This document shows positions 1 through 5,134 of a DNA stretch of 5,224 bases, piece after piece. The stretch covers positions 1 through 5,224 of the forward strand of contig JBOHVS010000210.1 in assembly GCA_050735975.1 (NCBI GenBank), read 5' to 3'. The stretch comes from DATMBL01 sp050735975 (GTDB lineage Bacteria; Desulfobacterota; Binatia; UBA9968). The notes under the pieces are model-generated. The model had not been told where the DNA came from. It ran no database searches and saw only the letters and a list, made by a program, of their open reading frames with translations. The translations under genes and the position numbers were made by a program. The number at the start of each line of letters is the position of its first letter. Within the stretch, counting starts at the first letter, position 1.

Positions 1-50
1 GGTTGCGGCGCAGCCGCGCTAAGTTCTTTGCGGTTAAGAAGAAAACTTAA

Positions 51-55
51 GGGGG
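51..55 (+). promoter_or_regulatory. Ribosome binding site of the CMD-like gene
   Basis: A run of five G lies five bases upstream of the first of two adjacent ATG codons (61 and 64). It is a purine-rich, Shine-Dalgarno-like site and supports a start at 61 or 64. No promoter is visible in the 60 bases available, so the transcript may begin outside the window. Confidence 0.5.
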
Positions 56-60
56 TATAA

Positions 61-435
61 ATGATGCCGGACGCTAAAGACGCGTTTGAGAAGACCTCGC
101 TCGGCGCTCAGAACAGCGCCTATGAAGTCATTGCCAAACTGGATCCCGAATACTTCGAAAAGCTCAAAGGACTTTACGTGGACGGAACTTTCGCGCGAGA
201 GGGAGCTCTCCCGCGCAAGGTAAAGGAACTCATCATGGTGGGAATCACTTGCGCCCTTTCGCGTCCGAGGGGCGTCCGGCTGCACAGCGAAAGGGCTCTA
301 GCACTGGGCGCAACGCCGAGAGAAGTCCTCGAAGCGATGGAAGTGGCCGCTATCCCCGGTGGAATGCCCGGACTCTGGCTGGGAGTGGAAACCTTGCAGG
401 AGATTCTTAAGGCGAAAGGGATCGAGTTCAAATGA
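61..435 (+). CDS. Carboxymuconolactone decarboxylase (CMD/AhpD-like) family protein lacking the CxxC motif
   Basis: This 124-residue protein has the single-domain CMD/AhpD-like pattern: a helix with VKELIMVGITCAL (54-66), then an H-x-x-x-A-L segment (H75 to L80), then LGATPREVLEAMEVAAIPGG (82-101). Family members include gamma-carboxymuconolactone decarboxylase and the AhpD peroxidase partner. In AhpD-type members a CxxC pair lies seven and four residues before this histidine. Here those positions are R68 and G71 (RPRG), so thiol redox chemistry of the AhpD type is unlikely. The only nearby cysteine is C64. The length is usual for the family. ATG codons lie at 61 and 64; either could be used. 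The stop overlaps the start of the CoA-transferase gene (ATGA), so the two are probably translationally coupled. An accessory role in acyl-CoA or aromatic acid metabolism is inferred from context only; the true reaction is unknown. Confidence 0.9.
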   Translation: MMPDAKDAFEKTSLGAQNSAYEVIAKLDPEYFEKLKGLYVDGTFAREGALPRKVKELIMVGITCALSRPRGVRLHSERALALGATPREVLEAMEVAAIPGGMPGLWLGVETLQEILKAKGIEFK

Positions 436-1634
436 GCGAGCGCATTCCAGGCCCGCTGGATGGTATTCGCATCCTCGATCTATCTCGTGTTTTGGCAGGT
501 CCTTACTGCACGATGTTCCTTGGTGATCTCGGCGCGGAGGTGATCAAGTTGGAGCAGCCGGGAGTCGGCGATGACACCCGGGGCTGGGGTCCGCCTTTCG
601 CCGGAGGAGAAAGCGCCTACTTTCTTTCCGTAAATCGCAATAAAAAGAGCATTACCCTCGACCTCAAGTCGCCGCAGGGCCAAGATCTGCTTCGACGCCT
701 GGCGATACGGGTGGACGTTTTGATTGAAAATTTCCGCCCCGGAACGATGGAACGGATGGGACTCGGCGAAAGCGAGCTTCGGTCCGTCAATCCGCGGCTC
801 ATCTACGCGGCGCTTTCCGCTTTTGGAACGGACGGCCCGATGAGAGACTGGCCCGGCTACGATCTCATTGTGCAGGCTTGGGGCGGTCTGATGAGCATTA
901 CAGGGATGCCTGACGGCGAGCCGACGAAGGTCGGCGTCGCTATTATCGATATTGTAGCGGGCTTGATGCTTGGAAAAGCAATCGCCGCGGCTCTCTTTGC
1001 GCGCGAGAAGCTCGGCGTTGGCCAGAAGATCGACACGTCGCTTCTCGAAGCTGGGGTAGCCTGCCTTGTCAACGCGGGAAGCAATTATCTCACCGGTGGA
1101 AAGATTCCGGGGCGCTGGGGTAACGCTCATCCTAACATCGTCCCTTATCAAAGCTTCAAGACTGCGGATGGTTATCTCGTGGTCGGCGTTGCCAGCGAAG
1201 GGATTTGGAAGCGATTCTGTCAGGCGATGGGTAAGCCGGAGCTGATCGAGGATCGTCGTTTCGCTAAGAACTCCAGTCGAGTCGAGAATCGGCTGGAGCT
1301 CATCAGAATTCTTGCCGAGCTATTCCTTCGCCGGGGCTCCAGAACATGGATGGAGACTTTGAACGAAGCGGAAGTTCCGTGCGCGCCGGTGCAAACGGTG
1401 GATGAAGTTTTCAGGGATCCGCAGGTAGCTCAGAGAGAGATGTTGGTTGAAGTTCACCACCCCACAGCGGGGAAGGTGCGCATGGCCGGGATCCCGGTCA
1501 AGTTTTCGATCACTCCGGCAGCGATTCGTCTTCCCCCACCGACGCTCGGCCAGCACACCAGAGAGATTCTCAGTGAATGGCTGGGGATGGCTGACGATGA
1601 GATCGCGGAGCTGCATAGAAAGAGCGTCATATGA
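432..1634 (+). CDS. CaiB/BaiF family (class III) CoA-transferase
   Basis: This 400-residue protein is full length for family III CoA-transferases, which move CoA between carboxylic acids through an aspartyl-CoA anhydride. Visible family signatures are LDLSRVLAGPYCTMFLGDLG (15-34), AEVIKLEQP (35-43), IENFRPGTMERMGL (98-111), YDLIVQAWGGLMSITG (143-158) and the PTKVGVAIIDIVAGL segment (164-178). Its D173 aligns with the catalytic aspartate of formyl-CoA transferase. GQKIDTSLLEA (197-207) and the C-terminal GQHTREIL (373-380) are also typical. The start overlaps the upstream stop as ATGA; only a weak AAAGGGA lies about 10 bases upstream, which fits translational coupling. The family includes oxalate, carnitine, benzylsuccinate, malate and mesaconate enzymes, and sequence alone does not settle the substrate. 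The neighbouring MaoC-like and CMD-like genes point to carboxylic acid catabolism (inference). The enzyme should be cytoplasmic, since no signal or membrane segment is seen. Confidence 0.97.
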   Translation: MSERIPGPLDGIRILDLSRVLAGPYCTMFLGDLGAEVIKLEQPGVGDDTRGWGPPFAGGESAYFLSVNRNKKSITLDLKSPQGQDLLRRLAIRVDVLIENFRPGTMERMGLGESELRSVNPRLIYAALSAFGTDGPMRDWPGYDLIVQAWGGLMSITGMPDGEPTKVGVAIIDIVAGLMLGKAIAAALFAREKLGVGQKIDTSLLEAGVACLVNAGSNYLTGGKIPGRWGNAHPNIVPYQSFKTADGYLVVGVASEGIWKRFCQAMGKPELIEDRRFAKNSSRVENRLELIRILAELFLRRGSRTWMETLNEAEVPCAPVQTVDEVFRDPQVAQREMLVEVHHPTAGKVRMAGIPVKFSITPAAIRLPPPTLGQHTREILSEWLGMADDEIAELHRKSVI

Positions 1635-1670
1635 CTTGATCCCAATAAATTTTCGACAGCCCTATGGTTT

Positions 1671-1696
1671 TCCCTCTCCCGGCGGCGGGAGAGGGA
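1671..1696 (+). repeat. Perfect 10-bp inverted repeat, candidate dispersed palindrome
   Basis: TCCCTCTCCC (1671-1680) and GGGAGAGGGA (1687-1696) are exact reverse complements around a six-base GGCGGC loop. The element lies in the 107-base gap between the CoA-transferase and MaoC-like genes. No T-run follows on either strand, so it is not a good intrinsic terminator. Similar CCCTCTCCC/GGGAGAGGG palindromes are familiar as dispersed intergenic repeats in many bacterial genomes, but whether this one is repeated in its own genome cannot be seen here. It could stabilise or attenuate the operon transcript (inference). Confidence 0.7.
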
Positions 1697-1731
1697 CGGC
1701 GAGGGCAAACAAAAAGCACGGATAAGCAGCT

Positions 1732-1737
1732 AAGGAG
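1732..1737 (+). promoter_or_regulatory. Ribosome binding site that sets the MaoC-like start
   Basis: AAGGAG lies four bases before the ATG at 1742. It favours that start over an in-frame ATG at 1664, which would add 26 residues encoded by the intergenic palindrome. Confidence 0.85.
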
Positions 1738-1741
1738 AGAA

Positions 1742-2197
1742 ATGCAGAAAGGCATCACGTTCGAGAACTTTCATGCCGGTGATCGTTTTGTAACCGGCAG
1801 GCGGACTATCACGGAGCACGACATAATGCAGTTCGTCGGCCTTGTCGGTCTCACCGAGCCTCTGTTCTTGGATCTGGAATACATCAAGCATGAGAGCCTC
1901 TTCGGCGAGCGCATTGCGCCCGGCAGCCTTACCTTTGGAATGGCGGAGGGATTGACAGTTCAGACCGGTATCATCCATGGCACGGGTCTCGCGTTCGCGG
2001 GGATCGATAAGATGCGGCTCTTTGGCCCGGTCAAGGTCGGCGATACGATTGGGGTGGAGATCGAAGTTCTCGACACAAAAGAGGTGCCGGCCCGCGGCGG
2101 CGGGATCGTTCGCTATCGCCAGTGGATCAAGAACCAACGAGGCGAGACTGTTATGGAATACGACGTCGCGCGCTTGATTCGCGGCGGGAAGAGGTAG
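1742..2197 (+). CDS. MaoC-like hot-dog fold protein lacking the canonical hydratase Asp/His dyad
   Basis: This 151-residue protein is the length of single-domain MaoC-like (R)-specific enoyl-CoA hydratases. It follows the family layout: an N-terminal FxxFHAGDRF segment (7-16), TITEHDIMQFVGLVG (22-36), ERIAPGSLTFGMAEGL (56-71), GPVKVGDTI (95-103) and a late NQRGETVMEYDVARLI strand (131-146). In active hydratases the segment after the first helix reads roughly G-D-x-N-P-x-H-x-D, where Asp and His are catalytic. Here it reads GLTEPLFLD (36-44), so Asp is replaced by L37 and His by F42. The fold and CoA-binding role seem retained, but classical hydration is doubtful. The start at 1742 is chosen for its strong AAGGAG site. 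The gene is 107 bases downstream of the CoA-transferase gene on the same strand and is probably in the same operon. It could be an acyl-CoA binding or thioesterase-like protein, or a hydratase using other residues. Confidence 0.92.
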   Translation: MQKGITFENFHAGDRFVTGRRTITEHDIMQFVGLVGLTEPLFLDLEYIKHESLFGERIAPGSLTFGMAEGLTVQTGIIHGTGLAFAGIDKMRLFGPVKVGDTIGVEIEVLDTKEVPARGGGIVRYRQWIKNQRGETVMEYDVARLIRGGKR

Positions 2198-2198
2198 G

Positions 2199-2241
2199 CA
2201 AAGGGACAGTCCCCTTGCCCGGAAGGGGGACTGTCCCCTTT
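2199..2241. terminator. Nested palindrome, probable bidirectional terminator or repeat
   Basis: The segment 2203-2216 pairs with 2224-2237 to give a stem of 12 perfect base pairs plus a U·G and a U-A pair around a seven-base loop. Each arm is also nearly palindromic by itself (GGGAC-A-GTCCC and GGGGAC-T-GTCCCC). It begins immediately after the MaoC-like stop and lies 23 bases from the end of the convergent hydrolase gene, an ideal place for a shared terminator. The plus strand continues CCTTTATT, a weak U-tract. The GGGACAGTCCCC motif also resembles dispersed palindromes of some bacterial genomes, so it may be a REP-like element (inference). Confidence 0.65.
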
Positions 2242-2263
2242 ATTCCCTTAGCTGGTTGCCGAA

Positions 2264-3148
2264 TCAGGCGGCATTACTCTTCAGGTTCTTCTTAAAGAAC
2301 TCCAAAGTTCGCGTCCAGGCTTCTCGGGATGCCTCCGCATGATAGCGGCTTGGGTTGTCGTCGTTGTTGAACGCATGTTGTGCGCCCGGATAGATCTTGT
2401 AATCGTAGGTCTTGTTGTATTTTTTCATAGCCGCTTCAGTGTCCGGGATAACTTTATTGACGCCTGGATCTTTTTCGCCGTAGTGAGCGAGTACCGGGGC
2501 TCTGACATTCTTCACCGCATCGATTGGATTCGGACTGCGACCGTAATAAACCACGGCAGCGTCCAACGTGGGTATCTGTGTGGCCGCGGCAAATGTCATT
2601 TCCCCACCCCAACAAAAGCCGACCAATCCCTGCCGGTCGGCGCGCACGTCCGGAAGAACCTTCAGGTAATCGAACCCGGCAGCGGTATCTTCGGCCACTG
2701 CCTGCCAAGGTACCATCTCGCGAAGCTTGCGTATGCCCTCGCCCGTCGGGTTGGCCTTCATCGTCCCACCCAATCGCGAGAGGTAATCGGGGGCTAACGC
2801 CACGTAGCCCTGCTTCGCAAACCGGCGAGCAACGTCGCGGATGTGATCGGTCAGTCCCCTGTTCTCATGGATCACGATGACGCCCGGATACTTTCCCGCT
2901 TTTACGGGACGAGCCAGATAGGCATAAACCGGCCCGGTTTTCCCCTTATACTCGATGTTGTGTGTCAATATCTCTGGATCGTCGGACGCGACCTGGGCCG
3001 CGTAAGAATTGGTTGGCAACAAACCGCCAACCAGGCTGTTAGCAGCGGCCAGGCTGCCGGTAAGCATAATGGCTTGGCGCAGGAACTCGCGCCGCGAAAT
3101 TTTTCCTTCCTGATATTCTCGCATCAGTTCTTTCAGTTTCTCGGCCAT
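2264..3148 (-). CDS. Tat-exported dienelactone hydrolase family protein
   Basis: This 294-residue alpha/beta hydrolase belongs to the dienelactone hydrolase family, which opens lactones or hydrolyses esters and includes the carboxymethylenebutenolidase of chlorocatechol degradation. The N-terminus carries a twin-arginine signal: SRREFLRQA (18-26), then a hydrophobic stretch (27-44) and a possible cleavage after SYA (48-50). The n-region before the arginines is long, at 18 residues. The mature domain shows HENRG (94-98), with the Glu/Arg pair typical of the family, the nucleophile elbow GFCWGG (177-182, Cys179), Asp227 in GEKDPG and His258 in GAQHAFNND, giving a complete Cys-Asp-His triad. The start at 3148 has a strong GGAGGAG site five bases upstream. 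It appears to be a single-gene transcript, convergent with the acyl-CoA operon. A periplasmic esterase or lactonase role is inferred; the substrate is unknown. Confidence 0.96.
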   Translation of the reverse strand: MAEKLKELMREYQEGKISRREFLRQAIMLTGSLAAANSLVGGLLPTNSYAAQVASDDPEILTHNIEYKGKTGPVYAYLARPVKAGKYPGVIVIHENRGLTDHIRDVARRFAKQGYVALAPDYLSRLGGTMKANPTGEGIRKLREMVPWQAVAEDTAAGFDYLKVLPDVRADRQGLVGFCWGGEMTFAAATQIPTLDAAVVYYGRSPNPIDAVKNVRAPVLAHYGEKDPGVNKVIPDTEAAMKKYNKTYDYKIYPGAQHAFNNDDNPSRYHAEASREAWTRTLEFFKKNLKSNAA

Positions 3149-3153
3149 AAACT

Positions 3154-3160
3154 CTCCTCC
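3154..3160 (-). promoter_or_regulatory. Ribosome binding site of the hydrolase gene
   Basis: On the minus strand this reads GGAGGAG, five bases before the ATG at 3148. It is a near-perfect Shine-Dalgarno site and fixes the start, hence the full twin-arginine signal. Confidence 0.85.
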
Positions 3161-3211
3161 CTATAAGAGTGGTCGAATGGAATAGCGGCTAATCCCCTGA
3201 TCAGAAGCGGG

Positions 3212-3244
3212 ATAATACATAACGATACTAACGAGCTTCGTCAA
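3212..3244 (-). promoter_or_regulatory. Candidate sigma-70-like promoter of the hydrolase gene
   Basis: On the minus strand TTGACG (3239-3244) matches five of six -35 bases. At a 17-base spacing the -10 is TATGTA (3216-3221), a weak match. The better TATTAT (3212-3217) is 21 bases away, which is too far for an ideal promoter. The position, about 50-60 bases upstream of the ribosome binding site, is reasonable. Treat as a candidate only. Confidence 0.3.
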
Positions 3245-3443
3245 GGGGTAAAGATGTATACTTTTGCCGGACGTTCAGGCTGCACTATCCGATCTTGGAG
3301 CCGCGGGACTGAGGGTTTTCTGCGTTTTGGTTTTTTGAAGGGCCTAGGAGTGCCGCTCCCTGTCCAGGGTGCCTGGTGGGGAATGAGCAAGCAGGAGCAA
3401 GGCGCAAGCAAGGAGCCGGGTGCAGCCGAAGAAGACAAAGTTT
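3245..3443. other. Intergenic stretch with no supported gene; GCAAG-rich segment
   Basis: No reading frame here on either strand resembles a protein I recognise. The only pattern is a short degenerate repeat in which GCAAG occurs four times between 3387 and 3412 (starts 3387, 3397, 3404 and 3408). It is too irregular to call a true tandem repeat. Confidence 0.4.
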
Positions 3444-3881
3444 TCACCATCCCCCGCCAGGTCTTGTCACCGGCCGTTTCAGCGGAGCGACAACTTCCGA
3501 GGTTGGCGTCGAGTCGTGAGGAGGAGTTTTAACAACGGTCGCCTTTGCAGGCGCCGTTGCCGACTCGACGGCAACCTCATCCGGTAGAAGCTCGGTCGAT
3601 TTTGCTTCGACGGCCTTGCCTCGGGTGTTTGCGCCGGAAGCCGCCGATTCCAATCCCGCGGTATGCCAGCGTGCCAGCGGCGCGGCGATAAGAATTGCCA
3701 TGACGGCCGCGCTCGCCGCTAACGATCGCCATTTGTATCTGGTGGATGTCAGCCATCGATTAGAGATCCTGCAATTGACGGGGACGATTGGCGAAGCCCT
3801 GCAATCGCGTGAGCAACAACCAGGCCAGGAATTGCGCGAGAAAAGTATCCTTAGTATCGCTGTTTGGAAGCGGCAGAACCG
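3444..3881 (-). pseudogene. Possible decayed gene for a membrane-anchored protein (C-terminal part readable)
   Basis: On the minus strand one frame is open from 3881 down to a TGA at 3444-3446. Its latter part looks coding: a basic, aromatic patch RYKWR, then a hydrophobic segment SLAASAAVMAILIAAPLA, which could be one membrane span, then an acidic and Ala/Thr/Pro-rich tail ending RPGGGW. The first in-frame ATG (codon 3699-3701) falls in the middle of the hydrophobic segment, so it is a poor start, and no ATG, GTG or TTG lies upstream in frame. A neighbouring frame just upstream, ending at a TAA near 3762, reads like protein too (FLAQFLAWLLLTRLQGF), suggesting a frameshift between the two. 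The order cytoplasmic part, single span, Pro-rich tail recalls anti-sigma-factor-like proteins, but I do not recognise the family. It may also be chance. Confidence 0.3.
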
Positions 3882-3985
3882 CTATATGATAACAATTTTG
3901 TCCAGGTTGGCAGAAATTGTACCGAATCTGCCTCAATCTTCGCTAAGGCGGGGGAAAGCAGGGAATAAAGAGCACAGGGCAGTGA

Positions 3986-4005
3986 GCCGCTGCTTGAGGA
4001 GCGGC
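3986..4005. other. Hairpin downstream of the RidA-VOC genes
   Basis: GCCGCT (3986-3991) and AGCGGC (4000-4005) are exact reverse complements around an eight-base loop, about 45 bases past the VOC stop. There is no T-run after the stem on the minus strand, so it is at best a weak terminator or transcript-stabilising hairpin. Between it and the decayed-gene candidate nothing else is recognised. Confidence 0.3.
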
Positions 4006-4049
4006 CCGGCTTTCCTCAGTATGAAACAGTGTGAATAACGCGGGATAGT

Positions 4050-4418
4050 CTATTCACCTGGCATCAATAGCTGCAGCCTGTGCCCGTCGGGATCGGAGAA
4101 GTATATGCAGCTCGGATCGCCGCTTCGACCGCTGACCTCGATCCCGGCGTTTTGCAAAGTTGCCTTGACACGTTCGTGGTCTCCGGACGCAAGCCGCAAG
4201 GCCACGTGATTGACCTCGCTGCCGCCGTGGACATCAGCGTCGTCCTCTATTTCGAACAGCGCCACGCCCTGACTGCCGCATTTGAGAAAACACTGCCAGG
4301 ATCGTTCGTGGTCGACTTCCATCCCCAGGAAGTCGACGTAAAAGTTTTTCGACCGCGCCAGGTCCTTGACATGCAGGACGACGTGGTCGATGCCGCTGAC
4401 TTGGAGAGGGTATTTCAT
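4050..4418 (-). CDS. VOC (glyoxalase/bleomycin resistance/extradiol dioxygenase) family protein
   Basis: This 122-residue protein is a usual-length single VOC module pair (two beta-alpha-beta-beta-beta units). Signatures are the first strand GIDHVVLHVKDLARSKNFY (9-27) with H12, FLGMEV (30-35), VNHVALRL (69-76) with H71, and the closing IYFSDPDGHRLQLL (105-118). VOC enzymes usually bind a divalent metal through His, His and a Glu near the end of the last motif (DPDGxxxE). Here that position is Q116, so the metal site may be altered or absent. The start at 4418 is chosen because AAAGGAGG ends seven bases upstream; an in-frame ATG at 4490 would add 24 non-homologous residues and overlap the RidA gene. 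The gene lies 40 bases after RidA on the same strand, probably co-transcribed. Glyoxalase, dioxygenase and resistance roles are all possible and none is favoured. Confidence 0.94.
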   Translation of the reverse strand: MKYPLQVSGIDHVVLHVKDLARSKNFYVDFLGMEVDHERSWQCFLKCGSQGVALFEIEDDADVHGGSEVNHVALRLASGDHERVKATLQNAGIEVSGRSGDPSCIYFSDPDGHRLQLLMPGE

Positions 4419-4425
4419 CGGGCCG

Positions 4426-4433
4426 CCTCCTTT
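4426..4433 (-). promoter_or_regulatory. Ribosome binding site that sets the VOC start
   Basis: Minus-strand AAAGGAGG lies seven bases before the ATG at 4418, in the 40-base gap after the RidA stop. It rules in favour of the 122-residue form. Confidence 0.88.
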
Positions 4434-4458
4434 ATTTATATAGCGTCCGTATTCCGAA

Positions 4459-4851
4459 TTAATCAATAACCGCGATTGCTTGTATCTCAACCATCATTTC
4501 GGGGCGGGCGAGATCTTTGATCCCGATCAAAGCGCTTGCGGGATAACGGCCCTGTTTAAAAAACTGTCGCCGGAGTTCGGTGAAACGGGTGCCGTTTGCC
4601 ATATCGGTGATAAAGACGGTCATCGTAACGATATCATCCAACGAGCCGCCGGCCTTCTCAAGCGTTTGTCGCAGCCGGTCGAAACTCACCCGCACCTGGG
4701 CATCAAAGTCATCCGGATAGCTTTTCCCTGTTTCATCTTGAAATCCGCCATGGCCGGCAAGATAGATTGTCGTGCCGCCCGTTACTTTTATGGCCGGCGA
4801 ATAGGCGCGTTCCCGTTGCCGAGCGTCTCCCTGCAAATGTTCTTTCGGCAT
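4459..4851 (-). CDS. RidA (YjgF/YER057c/UK114) family protein lacking the catalytic arginine
   Basis: This 130-residue protein has the length and order of the RidA fold: AYSPAIKVTGGTTIYLAGHGG (16-36), DFDAQVRVSFDRLRQTLEKAGGSLDDIV (48-75), MTVFITD (77-83), FTELRRQFFKQGRYPAS (90-106) and MVEIQAIAV (120-128). RidA proteins form trimers and, when active, hydrolyse reactive enamine/imine intermediates. The arginine after P-A in the PAR motif holds the substrate carboxylate. Here the motif is PAS, with Ser at 106, while Glu122 in VEIQAIA is kept. This places it outside the canonical deaminase group and among RidA-like subfamilies of varied or unknown function. The start at 4851 has AGGAGG five bases upstream; an in-frame ATG at 4884 lies before that site and is rejected. 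It is the first gene of a probable two-gene transcript with the VOC protein, divergent from the transporter gene. Confidence 0.95.
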   Translation of the reverse strand: MPKEHLQGDARQRERAYSPAIKVTGGTTIYLAGHGGFQDETGKSYPDDFDAQVRVSFDRLRQTLEKAGGSLDDIVTMTVFITDMANGTRFTELRRQFFKQGRYPASALIGIKDLARPEMMVEIQAIAVID

Positions 4852-4856
4852 AAGCA

Positions 4857-4862
4857 CCTCCT
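4857..4862 (-). promoter_or_regulatory. Ribosome binding site that sets the RidA-like start
   Basis: Minus-strand AGGAGG is placed five bases before the ATG at 4851. It excludes an upstream in-frame ATG at 4884. Confidence 0.88.
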
Positions 4863-4990
4863 GAGCGAGGAATTGCTTTATCAATCCTTACTTCACTTCG
4901 GCCTTAACCTCAACCTGGCGTGGCGTCTACCTTCTCAAAAAATTGACACCGCGCGGCGGCTTTAGTAGAGCTAGGTTGGGTTATGTATAG

Positions 4991-5043
4991 ATCGAAGCGA
5001 CGACGCCTGAAGGGCGATGGCACATGGAGTAGAAAGCTTCGAT
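4991..5043. repeat. Inverted repeat in the divergent intergenic region
   Basis: ATCGAAGC (4991-4998) and GCTTCGAT (5036-5043) are exact reverse complements 37 bases apart. A small CGCC/GGCG hairpin lies between them. The right arm can also form a local hairpin, pairing 5037-5044 with 5050-5057 around ACCTG. The elements lie 90-140 bases upstream of the TAXI start, where they could be operators or leader structure. This is a guess from position. Confidence 0.45.
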
Positions 5044-5045
5044 GA

Positions 5046-5071
5046 CCTGCATCGAGGGAGCCTGCATCGAG
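5046..5071. repeat. 11-bp direct repeat, two copies
   Basis: CCTGCATCGAG occurs at 5046-5056 and again at 5061-5071, with a 15-base period. The copies lie 64-89 bases upstream of the TAXI start, so tandem binding sites for a regulator are possible. No known operator consensus was recognised. Confidence 0.6.
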
Positions 5072-5122
5072 CGAAAGTCGAAGTGTCGAAACATACCCGG
5101 CTCTTGAGAAGAAACTAAGCGC

Positions 5123-5127
5123 AGGAG
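5123..5127 (+). promoter_or_regulatory. Ribosome binding site of the TAXI-family gene
   Basis: AGGAG lies seven bases before the ATG at 5135, good spacing. It is the main evidence that translation begins here and not further upstream; an in-frame TGA at 5105-5107 closes off any longer N-terminus. Confidence 0.8.
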
Positions 5128-5134
5128 AATCTTT

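Noticed and set aside
1..60. Possible 3' end of an upstream gene, for example a frame ending in a TAA at 48-50, and a small GCGGC/GCCGC hairpin at 5-17.
   Set aside because: Too short to recognise; all three forward frames end in a stop here and none is favoured.
480..1151. Long open frame on the minus strand.
   Set aside because: It lies wholly antisense to the CoA-transferase gene and has no recognisable family pattern.
1664..1741. Upstream in-frame ATG extending the MaoC-like protein by 26 residues.
   Set aside because: The extension is translated from the palindromic intergenic repeat, and a strong ribosome binding site precedes the ATG at 1742.
3241..3450. Minus-strand open frame whose ATG overlaps the end of the possible decayed gene.
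   Set aside because: Low-complexity, Pro/Ser-rich, with no family features and only a G-run before the ATG.
3254..3532. Plus-strand open frame of 92 codons.
   Set aside because: No recognisable motif, biased low-complexity composition, no good ribosome binding site.
3616..4038. Plus-strand open frame of 140 codons.
   Set aside because: It runs antisense to the more coding-like minus-strand stretch and resembles no known protein.
4419..4490. Longer VOC form starting at 4490.
   Set aside because: It would overlap the RidA gene and skip the strong AAAGGAGG site; the added residues do not resemble the family.
4480..4965. Plus-strand open frame of 161 codons.
   Set aside because: It is mostly antisense to the well-supported RidA-like gene.
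4943..4971. A perfect TTGACA at 4943-4948 as a plus-strand promoter for the TAXI gene.
   Set aside because: The -10 at 17 bases is TAGAGC, a poor match, so the promoter is not supported well enough to list.
5046..5071. Direct repeats as a CRISPR array.
   Set aside because: Only two 11-bp copies with a four-base gap; no spacers of suitable size.
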